From NCBI GenBank assembly GCA_003531115.1, contig DQHT01000140.1, forward strand, positions 69,388 through 77,474: a DNA stretch of 8,087 bases. The letters are read 5' to 3'. The notes under the pieces were generated by a model that had not been told where the DNA came from, made no database searches, and saw only the letters and a list, made by a program, of their open reading frames with translations. The DNA is from Bacteroidota bacterium (GTDB lineage Bacteria; Bacteroidota; Bacteroidia; UBA8524). Numbering within the stretch: the first letter of the stretch is position 1; every line of letters starts with the position of its first letter. Positions 1 to 6,022 of the stretch are shown piece by piece. Position numbers and translations under genes: made by a program.

Positions 1-431
1 ATTTTATTTTCACCATATTGGTTCACCTGCAACACAAAAGGCTGTTTTTCTCTATTTGCCGACTTCATCTTATCCATCCCTTTTCTTCCAACAGCAAGCA
101 CTTTACTGGAAAAATAGATGGGTGAATAGGTAGCCAGTTGTTCTGATAATGGTTGGAGGTAATGATCGATCATCTCTTGTCCGCTTGGCAGGGCATTCTC
201 ATCGGGTTTGGTCCATGATGTGGATTTCAGAATAACTTCCGCAGCCTTGTCGATATTATAACGCCAGGGCGAAAAGACCCGGACATGGCTCCAGGTTTTC
301 ATATTTGAAGCCACCTGGGCTCCGGATTCAAAAAGCAAAAAGGGGATGCTGCGCAGGGTTAATTGGGCTGCTGCAGCGAGTCCAACGGGACCGCCACCAA
401 TGATGGCAACGGGTAATGAAGTATTTTCCAT
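1..431 (-). CDS. FAD-dependent oxidoreductase, N-terminal part (cut by window edge)
   Basis: This is the first 143 codons of a flavoprotein that continues beyond position 1. The ATG is at 431-429 and the frame stays open to the edge. Residues 8-24 carry a Rossmann dinucleotide-binding signature, VAIIGGGPVGLAAAAQL, with GGGPVG at 12-17, and an acidic residue (E35) ends the second strand, where FAD-binding folds contact the ribose. Further on are TWSHVRVFSPWRYNID (about residues 47-62) and LPSGQEMIDHYLQPL (about 85-99), which I recall from a flavin-monooxygenase-like group of stand-alone FAD/NAD(P)-binding proteins. The substrate cannot be told from this fragment. No signal peptide is visible, so it is probably cytoplasmic. 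It lies 73 bases downstream of the thioesterase on the same strand, with no obvious terminator between them, so cotranscription is likely. The C-terminal half, including any NAD(P) site, is outside the window. Confidence 0.85.
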   Translation of the reverse strand, partial: MENTSLPVAIIGGGPVGLAAAAQLTLRSIPFLLFESGAQVASNMKTWSHVRVFSPWRYNIDKAAEVILKSTSWTKPDENALPSGQEMIDHYLQPLSEQLATYSPIYFSSKVLAVGRKGMDKMKSANREKQPFVLQVNQYGENK

Positions 432-504
432 AAAATTCGATCTTGAATGCGAAAAGCTTGTTATGCATAAAAAGACGAGTTCCCGGAAAAATGATGCAAG
501 GGGA

Positions 505-930
505 TTAGAAATGTTTATTCTCCAGTTTTTCGATCAAACGGAGCAGGTCTGCGGGAAAGGGGGTTTTAGCATTCGTATTAAAATCAAACATGACCATTAC
601 ATCCCGGGCTTCGGCAGCTACTTCGCCCTCTTCATTGAGAATTTGGTGACAAATACTGAAACTCGTATTTTTAATATAATCTACCCGGGATTGAATGGTG
701 ATGTTGCCGGGATAAAAGAGCGGCTTTTTAAAGTCGCAGTGACAGGATGCGAGCATGGGCCCGATATTGGTTTCTCTGTGAGATTGTGTTAATCCTATCT
801 GGTCCCAATAATTCACGCGCGCGGCCTGGATGTATTTAAAAAAGGAGACATTATTGACATGCCCGAAATAATCGAGTTCGCTCCAGTCGATACGCAAGGG
901 AAGTTTTACAGGAAAAAAATGCTCTGACAT
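505..930 (-). CDS. Acyl-CoA thioesterase, hotdog fold (YbgC/FadM/4HBT type)
   Basis: This 141-residue protein has the usual length of single-domain hotdog thioesterases, which hydrolyse acyl-CoA thioesters in the cytoplasm. The N-terminal signature is clear: RIDWSELDYFGHVNNVSFF at residues 13-31, with D20 at the position of the family's catalytic aspartate and HVNN at 24-27, followed by the long hotdog helix YIQAARVNYW (33-42). The later segments (about 75-115) fit the remaining strands of the sheet. The chain length it prefers cannot be read from the sequence. The ATG at 930-928 gives a normal N-terminus. The start is only about 27 bases beyond the T-tract of the terminator belonging to the upstream lipoprotein gene, so any promoter must overlap that terminator. 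The FAD oxidoreductase gene follows on the same strand. Confidence 0.93.
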   Translation of the reverse strand: MSEHFFPVKLPLRIDWSELDYFGHVNNVSFFKYIQAARVNYWDQIGLTQSHRETNIGPMLASCHCDFKKPLFYPGNITIQSRVDYIKNTSFSICHQILNEEGEVAAEARDVMVMFDFNTNAKTPFPADLLRLIEKLENKHF

Positions 931-946
931 GGGGAATAAGCTTTTT

Positions 947-954
947 CAAATATC
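947..954 (-). promoter_or_regulatory. Possible -7 element for the thioesterase gene
   Basis: Read on the minus strand this is GATATTTG, one base from the Bacteroidota -7 consensus TAnnTTTG, and 16 bases upstream of the thioesterase ATG. It sits directly after the T-tract of the upstream terminator. I see no convincing -33 TTTG partner, because the -33 region would fall inside the T-tract and hairpin. It is listed because there is almost no other room for a promoter. Confidence 0.25.
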
Positions 955-956
955 AT

Positions 957-1010
957 AAAAAAACCGACCCCGGCTCATTTGCAAGATACAGTGCAAACTC
1001 ACCGGGGTCG
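957..1010 (-). terminator. Rho-independent terminator of the large lipoprotein gene
   Basis: On the minus strand a perfect 9-base-pair stem (965-973 with 1002-1010, CGACCCCGG/CCGGGGTCG) encloses a symmetric 4x4 internal loop and a second 6-base-pair stem (978-983 with 992-997, TTTGCA/TGCAAA) with an 8-base loop. It is followed by seven T (complement of 957-963). It begins 32 bases after the stop codon of the lipoprotein gene at 1043. Confidence 0.9.
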
Positions 1011-1042
1011 ATACAAATATAGGGAGGAGGCTTGTATTCAGA

Positions 1043-1999
1043 TTAAGGCAGTCCGTTTATGACTGCATCCAGATTGGCTGAGGTGGTTGCCGTCATGGCT
1101 ATCGGGTAAGTGATGCCGACTGCGGGAGTTATGTCAGCCAATCCATAGTATAACTGTCCATCGACTACCGAAATGACAACTACATTCATCGGCACATCTG
1201 CCAAATGGGAATCAGTGATCAAATTGCCACTAATATTTCCCCAACTTTGAGTTCCCATAGGCCAAACGGTATTTTGGTCTTTAAAAACAGCAAAGGCAGT
1301 GGTATTTGTGGCATCAAGGCCGGCAAGTCCGGTCAGATTAAAGGAGCAATTGAAATAATTAACAAACATAAAGGCGTCAATATTGCCCCAACGCATCGAA
1401 TCCAGGGTGATGTCGTAGGTACTGTCAACGGTATTGAAGGTGAAGCTGCCGCCACCACCAACGCCTCCTCCCTGAGCGGAGTCAGGTCGTCTCCAGTTTG
1501 CAGCCTTGATATCTTCCTCGTTTTCAGCCCAAAAGAGTTCCATATTTGGGTCAATTGCTTGTGCCGGAATGGCCAAATCAAGGTTAACCCCATCGTCCAG
1601 GCGGAGCAGGTTGGATCCTTGTTTTGCGGAAAGAAAAAACTCTCCACCTGAATTCAGCATCAAATTCTGACTAACCGGGAATATTCCCGAAAATATCATG
1701 TCACTGTTGCTAAAGACTTCTTTGAGACGAACGGTAACGCTCCCTGTAATCGCCTGTCCTGACAGGTCAACAAAGGCATTGGCGGGAATCGTGAGGGTCG
1801 AACCATCGTCGGTGGTAAACGTACCCCCGGTTTCGGCGGTCACCAAAAAGATATCGGTTTTTGGATTGCGGGTGTCGAAAAACTCCTGTACGGAATTGAA
1901 TTTTTCAGGACTGTTTGGTTGATCATTATCCTCGTCTTTCTGACAGGAGCTGATCGCTAATGCGACGAAAAAGGATAAAATTAAAAACGTGGTTTTCAT
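1043..1999 (-). CDS. Putative surface-exposed lipoprotein with ZU5-like N-terminal region
   Basis: This 318-residue protein has a type II signal peptide: a Lys at position 2, a hydrophobic stretch (5-16) and the lipobox ISSC with C19 as the lipidated residue. The residues just after the cysteine, QKDEDND, closely resemble the lipoprotein export signal (QKDDE-type) described for surface lipoproteins of Bacteroidota, so I infer display on the outer face of the outer membrane. Residues 58-92 (GGTFTTDDGSTLTIPANAF, then GSVTVRLKEV) recall the start of ZU5-like beta domains (GG..D GS..IP..A) and a conserved pattern common in Bacteroidota lipoproteins of unknown role. A glycine-rich linker (177-184) separates this from a second beta-rich domain (about 186-318) with no motif I recognise. 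No enzymatic residues stand out. It is probably a single-gene transcript, since hairpin terminators flank it on both sides. Confidence 0.87.
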   Translation of the reverse strand: MKTTFLILSFFVALAISSCQKDEDNDQPNSPEKFNSVQEFFDTRNPKTDIFLVTAETGGTFTTDDGSTLTIPANAFVDLSGQAITGSVTVRLKEVFSNSDMIFSGIFPVSQNLMLNSGGEFFLSAKQGSNLLRLDDGVNLDLAIPAQAIDPNMELFWAENEEDIKAANWRRPDSAQGGGVGGGGSFTFNTVDSTYDITLDSMRWGNIDAFMFVNYFNCSFNLTGLAGLDATNTTAFAVFKDQNTVWPMGTQSWGNISGNLITDSHLADVPMNVVVISVVDGQLYYGLADITPAVGITYPIAMTATTSANLDAVINGLP

Positions 2000-2081
2000 A
2001 ACTTTAGGATTAACAGGTGAGCAATTAATTTTAAGTTATGAAGAATGGGAGAAGTGAATAGTTGCCTGAGGGCCTGAAATA

Positions 2082-2125
2082 AAAAATCCCCCTGAAGAAT
2101 GCTTTGCCTCTTCAAGGGGATTTTT
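2082..2125. terminator. Hairpin terminator, A/T tracts on both sides
   Basis: TCCCC (2087-2091) and TGAAGA (2093-2098) pair with GGGGA (2116-2120) and TCTTCA (2109-2114). There is one C/A mismatch inside the stem and a 10-base loop. AAAAA (2082-2086) can pair with TTTTT (2121-2125). On the minus strand the stem is followed by a run of T, as expected for the end of the small lipoprotein gene, whose stop codon lies just upstream. The symmetry would also allow function on the plus strand, but no plus-strand gene reads into it. Confidence 0.85.
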
Positions 2126-2141
2126 AAAGTTTCTTAAAAGA

Positions 2142-2399
2142 TTATTTTTTGATAATGACCTCGGTTTCGTCTTCGTTGACTTTAATCTCCGTTTCAGTAC
2201 CACCGTCTTTGGTTTTTACTTCTCCACCATCAGTACCTACTCTGATCTCTGTAGAGTTTTCAGGAGTTGCTTCAGGAGTTGTTGCCGGAGTTTCAGTGGC
2301 CGCAGGTGTTGTAGTCGATTTGTCTTCTACTTTCGTTTCACTGCATGAAGCCAGCATAATCGTACATGCTGCTCCAAATAATAGGGTACTTATTTTCAT
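2142..2399 (-). CDS. Small lipoprotein with Thr/Pro/Ala linker
   Basis: This 85-residue protein opens with a type II signal peptide (hydrophobic 5-17, lipobox LASC, lipid cysteine C19). A low-complexity linker follows (about 27-49), made almost only of Thr, Pro, Ala and Glu, typical of a tether between membrane and a small domain. The last 35 residues alternate hydrophobic and charged residues (EIRVGTDGGEVKTKDG, TEIKVNEDETEVIIKK), which suggests a small beta-sheet; I recognise no family. The sequence after the cysteine (SETKVED) is a weaker match to a surface-export signal than that of the larger lipoprotein, so the face of the membrane is uncertain. The codon usage looks like a real gene, and its own terminator supports it. 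A plus-strand open frame over the same bases is an antisense shadow. Confidence 0.78.
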   Translation of the reverse strand: MKISTLLFGAACTIMLASCSETKVEDKSTTTPAATETPATTPEATPENSTEIRVGTDGGEVKTKDGGTETEIKVNEDETEVIIKK

Positions 2400-2424
2400 C
2401 TGATAATTTATTAATTGATCGAAG

Positions 2425-2453
2425 GTAAACTATTCCGTACTTATGATGGGCAA
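2425..2453 (-). promoter_or_regulatory. Weak candidate promoter for the small lipoprotein gene
   Basis: On the minus strand TTG (complement of 2451-2453), an 18-base spacer and TAGTTTAC (complement of 2425-2432) loosely follow the Bacteroidota pattern of a -33 TTTG and -7 TAnnTTTG. The -7 part differs at two positions, so this is tentative. It would give a leader of roughly 20 bases. Confidence 0.22.
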
Positions 2454-2476
2454 TAAATCGCTCTTTTGGACCCAGA

Positions 2477-2542
2477 GTGTGAAGGATGTAAGTATTCCCC
2501 TTTATTATGTAAGTCTGTCCTGTCTCAATTCACGCAACTTTG
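2477..2542 (+). promoter_or_regulatory. Composite promoter/activator element, copy 1 (before the beta-barrel gene)
   Basis: Three parts are seen: GTGTGAAGGATGTAA (2477-2491), ATTATGTAAG (2504-2513) and CAACTTTG (2535-2542). The last is one base from the -7 consensus TAnnTTTG. The octamer ATGTAAGT occurs exactly twice (2486-2493 and 2507-2514), 21 bases apart, which is two helical turns and places two proteins on the same face. The second repeat lies where a -33 box would be, as expected for an activator that replaces a poor -33. The same three parts with identical spacing recur before the hydrolase gene at 6023-6088. The regulator is unknown; paired direct repeats of this spacing are used by both LytTR-type and AraC-type regulators. 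Confidence 0.55.
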
Positions 2543-2588
2543 CCCTACGAATTTTTGGCAATTCATGCCTGAATGAATCGATGAAACT

Positions 2589-3176
2589 ATGAAAGCATTT
2601 TTTTTAGGAATTTTTGCCGCAGTTCTATTTGCCGGCACAGTAAACGCACAGCATGTAAATTTTGGTGTTAAGGGAGGATTGAACGCTTACACGTTCCGCG
2701 ACGGGAATAAAACCAATTACGGAGCAAGGATCGGCTTTCATGCCGGAGCTTTGGCCCATATCCATTTGGCGGATCAGTTTGGATTACAGCCCGAAGTCGT
2801 TTTTTCTACCCAGGGAGCCAGTTTTTCAGGGCTGAACTCTACCACTCAATTCAGACTGAATTACGTCAATGTCCCGGTATTATTTCAGTATATGTTTGAT
2901 ATGGGATTTCGTATTCAAGCCGGACCTCAGTTGGGAGTTTTGCTCACTGCCAAATCAGAAACGAATGGTATAGATTCAGACATTAAAAACAACTTTAAAC
3001 CCATTGATTTTGGTGTTGCCATTGGAGCCAGCTACGTGCATGTACCAACGGGATTTGGTGTCGATGCCCGTGTGAACCTGGGATTGAGCCAGATCAGCGC
3101 CATCAGTACCAATCCGAACACCTGGAACCAGGGTCTTCAATTGGGCGTGTTCTATTTGTTTGGTCATAAATCATAA
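2589..3176 (+). CDS. Outer-membrane beta-barrel protein (PorT-like, OMP_b-brl_2 type)
   Basis: This 195-residue protein has a type I signal peptide (K2, hydrophobic 4-16, likely cleavage after VNA at position 20). The mature part looks like a small beta-barrel: alternating hydrophobic/polar strands, GVKGGLN (26-32), FGLQPEVVFSTQGA (64-77), NYVNVPVLFQYMF (91-103) and IQAGPQLGVLL (109-119), and an aromatic-rich C-terminal strand GLQLGVFYLFG (182-192). This pattern and length fit the porin-family/PorT-like proteins abundant in Bacteroidota; the cargo or function is not predictable. The ATG at 2589 is chosen because it gives a complete signal peptide; the nearby ATG at 2581 is out of frame. It is a single-gene unit with a composite promoter element upstream and a strong terminator downstream. 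Confidence 0.92.
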   Translation: MKAFFLGIFAAVLFAGTVNAQHVNFGVKGGLNAYTFRDGNKTNYGARIGFHAGALAHIHLADQFGLQPEVVFSTQGASFSGLNSTTQFRLNYVNVPVLFQYMFDMGFRIQAGPQLGVLLTAKSETNGIDSDIKNNFKPIDFGVAIGASYVHVPTGFGVDARVNLGLSQISAISTNPNTWNQGLQLGVFYLFGHKS

Positions 3177-3191
3177 TTAAAAGAAACCATT

Positions 3192-3230
3192 AAACGGCAT
3201 GTGTAATGAACACATTGCCGTTTTTTTTTT
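3192..3230 (+). terminator. Strong rho-independent terminator of the beta-barrel gene
   Basis: AAACGGCA (3192-3199) pairs with TGCCGTTT (3216-3223) and TGTG (3200-3203) with CACA (3211-3214), with one bulged T (3215) and a 7-base loop. Ten T (3221-3230) follow on the plus strand. It sits 15 bases after the stop codon. On the minus strand the T-tract is weaker, but the same hairpin may also serve the convergent PNPOx-like gene. Confidence 0.93.
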
Positions 3231-3238
3231 GGAATTAC

Positions 3239-3880
3239 CTAGTCCTTTCTATTTCTCCAAAAGTCTTTTACACTTTTTGTCAGGGGAATAGTATCGCCAA
3301 ATTTTGGGTCGGCAATTGGCTCATGGGCTTTTAGCTCAAGGGGAATATGCCCCGACCAAACTTCATTTTCCTGATTTTCATCTCCAGCCGGTCCGCCACT
3401 TCGGACCTTCGCCGAGGCATGTTCGATTTTAAAGGCAACCACCATGGTCGCTTTTAATTCGCTATCCGAGCCGACAGGCACCTCCTCCCAGCGACCGGGA
3501 ATAATGTTATCCGTGATGATCTTCAATGCCTCCAGACGATCTTCTTCCTTTTCAAGCAAGGTGGCTTTTCCGAATAAAACCACAGAACGGTAATTCGCAG
3601 AAGTGTCGAACAGGGTTCTGGCTAAAACGATTCCGTCAAGGTGGGTTACGCTGATGCTTATTGTTTGTTGCTGTATGATCTGGTTCAGCATAAAATTTTT
3701 TACCGAGCCGTGGAGGTAAATGATGTCTCCTTTTCTGCCGTATGCGGTCGGGATGATCATAGGTACTCCCTCATGTACAAAGGCCACATGACATAAAAAG
3801 CCGGCATCAAGGATGGCGTAAACATGCGCCTCGTCGTTGACTGCGCGCTTGGCACCCCGGGTGATCTTATTGAATTTCAT
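3239..3880 (-). CDS. Pyridoxamine 5'-phosphate oxidase-like flavin-binding protein (NimA/Pyridox_ox_2 type)
   Basis: This 213-residue cytoplasmic protein matches the split-barrel flavin-binding family related to pyridoxamine phosphate oxidase, in the subgroup that includes NimA nitroimidazole reductases. The visible hallmarks are KRAVNDEAHVYAILDAGFLC (11-30), PTAYGRKGDIIYLHGSVKN (44-62, the strand-turn-strand that contacts the flavin phosphate in this family), SANYRSVVLFGKATLL (94-109), and VWSGHIPL (174-181) near the C-terminus. Length is typical. The physiological substrate is generally unknown for this subgroup, and drug resistance should not be assumed. The start at 3880 gives the family's usual N-terminus. 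It diverges from the DNA glycosylase gene; the 64 bases between the preferred starts hold no clear consensus promoter. Confidence 0.9.
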   Translation of the reverse strand: MKFNKITRGAKRAVNDEAHVYAILDAGFLCHVAFVHEGVPMIIPTAYGRKGDIIYLHGSVKNFMLNQIIQQQTISISVTHLDGIVLARTLFDTSANYRSVVLFGKATLLEKEEDRLEALKIITDNIIPGRWEEVPVGSDSELKATMVVAFKIEHASAKVRSGGPAGDENQENEVWSGHIPLELKAHEPIADPKFGDTIPLTKSVKDFWRNRKD

Positions 3881-3944
3881 CGGCTATTCAATTATTCAGT
3901 GGTTAATGACCGAAAAATTAGGGCCGAAAATACGAAGTTTGAGC

Positions 3945-4550
3945 ATGAGTTTGGAACATTTTAAAAAGGATAAAGTATTTTATGATGCGATAAAACACAT
4001 AACGTTATCCGACCACAACCCTTCTGACAATTATTTCCATTACCTGCTGAGGGCCATTGCCTTTCAGCAACTTTCAGGAAAAGCCGGGGCGACGATTCAT
4101 GGCCGTTTTCTGCTCCTTTTTCCCGATCAGAATCCGGAACCGGCATTTTTACTTGAATTGGAACATGAGGCTTTACGCGGAGTGGGACTCTCCGGACAAA
4201 AAGCCGGATACATGAAAAACATAGCCGATTTTTGGTTGAAGGAGGATCTGAATAACACCAGGATCGATGGAATGAGCGATGAAGAAGTGCTGGCTTACCT
4301 CACCCAGATCAAAGGTGTAGGCAAATGGACAGTCGAAATATTTCTTATGTTCGGGATGGGTCGCCCCGACCTGTTTCCGCTCGACGACCTGGGCTTGCAG
4401 CAGGGTATAGCCGGTATTTATGGATTGAAGCACCTGCCTTTAAAAGAACTTAAAAAGGAAATGGTCAGGATTTCGGATGGATGGAGGCCACATCGGACGA
4501 AAGCGGCGCTGTATGTTTGGAGATGGAAGGATGAGGGTGAATTTTGGTAA
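3945..4550 (+). CDS. DNA-3-methyladenine glycosylase, AlkA/HhH-GPD family
   Basis: This enzyme removes alkylated bases such as 3-methyladenine from DNA, the first step of base-excision repair. Numbered from the ATG at 3945 (201 residues), the helix-hairpin-helix is IKGVGKWT (122-129) and the GPD aspartates are in FPLDDLGLQQ (144-153), with D148 aligned to the catalytic Asp of AlkA. The C-terminal WRPHRTKAALYVWRW (180-194) is the usual family ending. FHYLLRAIAFQQLSGKAG (31-48) is the conserved N-terminal helix pair. The frame is open up to 3837, but that longest version would overlap the start of the divergent gene and add a non-family tail. ATG 3906 is a possible alternative; 3945 matches the short N-terminus (SLEHFKKDKVF) seen in compact homologues. 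The larger N-terminal domain of E. coli AlkA is absent. Confidence 0.92.
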   Translation: MSLEHFKKDKVFYDAIKHITLSDHNPSDNYFHYLLRAIAFQQLSGKAGATIHGRFLLLFPDQNPEPAFLLELEHEALRGVGLSGQKAGYMKNIADFWLKEDLNNTRIDGMSDEEVLAYLTQIKGVGKWTVEIFLMFGMGRPDLFPLDDLGLQQGIAGIYGLKHLPLKELKKEMVRISDGWRPHRTKAALYVWRWKDEGEFW

Positions 4551-4582
4551 GGAAGATTGGAAGTAGGGAAGTAGGGAGGACG
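4551..4582 (+). repeat. Short purine-rich 8-base tandem tract after the glycosylase stop
   Basis: Directly after the TAA at 4548-4550 come GGAAGATT, GGAAGTAG, GGAAGTAG and GGAGGACG, four 8-base units with the second and third identical; the period then fades. It fills the 47-base gap between two convergent genes, where no hairpin terminator is visible. It resembles in layout the clearer octamer array at 6982-7059. Confidence 0.55.
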
Positions 4583-4597
4583 TCGAGGGTTGAGATT

Positions 4598-5503
4598 TTA
4601 GAGACAAAGAAGGGTGTGGTATACCCCGTCGATCACTTTACCCATTCTGTATATATCGAGAGTTTCCAGAGTATCGGTCTTTTGGTGATAGTTTTTGTTT
4701 CGATAGAAGGAGGTATCGGTGAGCATGAGGGCACTAAACCCGAATTTCCAATAATTTCTGTGGTCGGAATAGTCAATACCCGGCACCAGTTTAGGGGCTG
4801 TAAACTTTTTCGTCCGTACTGATTTTGTGGAGACATACGCTCTCGAAAATTTACGGGCAAATTTTCCGGATCCGAATTTTTTTACCAGGGTAATGTAGTT
4901 TCCTTTTTTACCATAGAACCAGGAAAGCATACCAATCGGATAGGATTGTGAACCTTTTTCATCCTTAAAGTAGGCGATCATCTCCAGAGAAACCATTCCA
5001 TACACAGGAATATCAGCATCAGCCAAAGATTTTGCATGGACATAACTGCCCATATTTTCGGTCCTGAAATAAGGAGGTTCTTCAAGGGTATAGGCAACGA
5101 GATCGATACGATGATTTAATGGCTTACCTTTTAATAGCCGTGCAAGCTCCAGTAAACCAACCACGCCACTGGCATTATCGTCGGCACCCTCCTGGTTTCC
5201 GCAAACATCGTAATGGGCACCAACGATTATCCTTTTCTCCTGTTCCGTTCCGAAAGAACAGATCACATTTTTATAAACGAGTCCGTTGACTGTATATTCC
5301 TGGAAAAAAACACTGTCGCTATAGTGAAGGAAAACGGTTCTTATATATTCGGCTGTTTTATTGAGTTGCCCGATATGCTGATAGGTTCGGGGGGTATCTG
5401 TTTTAGTGATCGCCACTAAATGGGTTCTGATAATTGCCGTGTCGGAGGTCTCGCCAAAGGCCAAAACCGGGAAAAAGAGCAGACTAAAAAGAACCTTCCT
5501 CAT
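4598..5503 (-). CDS. Secreted M28-family zinc metallopeptidase (aminopeptidase-like)
   Basis: This 301-residue protein has a signal peptide (R2 K3, hydrophobic 4-15, cleavage probably near FGE at 16-18) and then a complete M28 catalytic domain, so it should act in the periplasm or outside the cell, removing N-terminal residues from peptides. The two-zinc site can be traced: H97 in GAHYDV with D99, the bridging D108 in ADDNASG (107-113), the catalytic E141 and ligand E142 in TLEEPPYF, E174 in SLEMIAYF at the position usually taken by Asp or Glu, and H273 in NYHQKTDTLETLD. SDHRNYW (246-252) is also typical of this subgroup. It follows the SRPBCC gene by only 9 bases, so the two are likely cotranscribed from a promoter upstream of 5938, although no functional link is obvious. 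Confidence 0.93.
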   Translation of the reverse strand: MRKVLFSLLFFPVLAFGETSDTAIIRTHLVAITKTDTPRTYQHIGQLNKTAEYIRTVFLHYSDSVFFQEYTVNGLVYKNVICSFGTEQEKRIIVGAHYDVCGNQEGADDNASGVVGLLELARLLKGKPLNHRIDLVAYTLEEPPYFRTENMGSYVHAKSLADADIPVYGMVSLEMIAYFKDEKGSQSYPIGMLSWFYGKKGNYITLVKKFGSGKFARKFSRAYVSTKSVRTKKFTAPKLVPGIDYSDHRNYWKFGFSALMLTDTSFYRNKNYHQKTDTLETLDIYRMGKVIDGVYHTLLCL

Positions 5504-5512
5504 TTGCTGCGA

Positions 5513-5938
5513 TCAACCTTCAACATATTTCTTAAAATTATCCAGAATAGCCTGCCAGCCGTCGCGTTGCATGTCGACAGAGTTGGTGGTTTCTGCATCG
5601 AATATGCTGATCACTTTGGTTTGATCGCCTTCTTTAATAAAAGTAGTTTCAACCGTACGGCCGTCGCTCATGGTATAAGCGATCTTTTCGTGGAGGATCA
5701 CCTGGTCGTACACCCCTTCAAAATCGAACCCGAAACTTCCGTCTTTGGCTTCCATACGGGAAAGAAATTTACCCCCTACCCGCAAGTCATTTTCAACATG
5801 GGGAGTATGCCAATCGTCTGAAGCATTGTTCCACTTTGTAATATGTTCAGGAGAAGTCCAATATTTCCATACTTTTTCTATGGGTGCATGGATGGTGTTA
5901 CGGATGGTGACTTTAGTAAACGGGTTAGCTGAATTCAT
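5513..5938 (-). CDS. SRPBCC / AHSA1 (START-like) domain protein
   Basis: This 141-residue cytoplasmic protein fits a single AHSA1-type helix-grip fold, which forms a hydrophobic ligand pocket. The visible pattern is IHAPIEKVWKYWTSPEHITKWN (from residue 16, in two parts), the strand pair RVGGKFLSRMEAKDGS (53-68) leading to FEGVYDQV (73-80), GRTVETTF (93-100), and the C-terminal helix QRDGWQAILDNFKKYVEG (124-141). Such proteins bind small hydrophobic ligands or act as stress-related helpers; the ligand here is unknown. It is the first gene of a probable two-gene unit with the M28 peptidase and diverges from the alpha/beta hydrolase across a 179-base region that contains the second composite promoter element. 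Confidence 0.92.
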   Translation of the reverse strand: MNSANPFTKVTIRNTIHAPIEKVWKYWTSPEHITKWNNASDDWHTPHVENDLRVGGKFLSRMEAKDGSFGFDFEGVYDQVILHEKIAYTMSDGRTVETTFIKEGDQTKVISIFDAETTNSVDMQRDGWQAILDNFKKYVEG

Positions 5939-6022
5939 GGTTTTATTTATTCGTTAATAATTTGAGGAACATCTAAATTAATTCTTTCCCCGGAGTTTTA
6001 AAAGCATCCATCCTAAAGCAAT

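Noticed and set aside
346..792. 148-codon open frame on the plus strand
   Set aside because: It lies antisense over the thioesterase and the start of the FAD oxidoreductase, both with clear family motifs, and its translation shows no recognisable domain.
1205..1922. Open frames on both strands inside the large lipoprotein gene
   Set aside because: They are shadows of a gene with signal peptide, lipobox and its own terminator; the translations have no coherent domain.
2149..2403. 84-codon Val/Ser-rich plus-strand frame opposite the small lipoprotein
   Set aside because: Its composition is what an antisense reading of Thr/Glu/Lys codons gives. The minus-strand frame has a lipobox and a terminator.
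2557..2569. Small inverted repeat GGCA-ATTCA-TGCC before the beta-barrel ATG
   Set aside because: A 4-base-pair stem is expected often by chance, and it has no counterpart before the hydrolase gene that shares the promoter element.
3837..3944. Longest N-terminal extension of the DNA glycosylase, overlapping the divergent gene
   Set aside because: The extra 36 residues have no family similarity, and the overlap with the start of the PNPOx-like gene is unlikely. Internal ATGs at 3906 and 3945 give normal N-termini.
4544..4822. 92-codon plus-strand frame after the glycosylase
   Set aside because: It is antisense to the C-terminal part of the M28 peptidase, which includes the conserved zinc-binding histidine region, and it encodes no recognisable domain.
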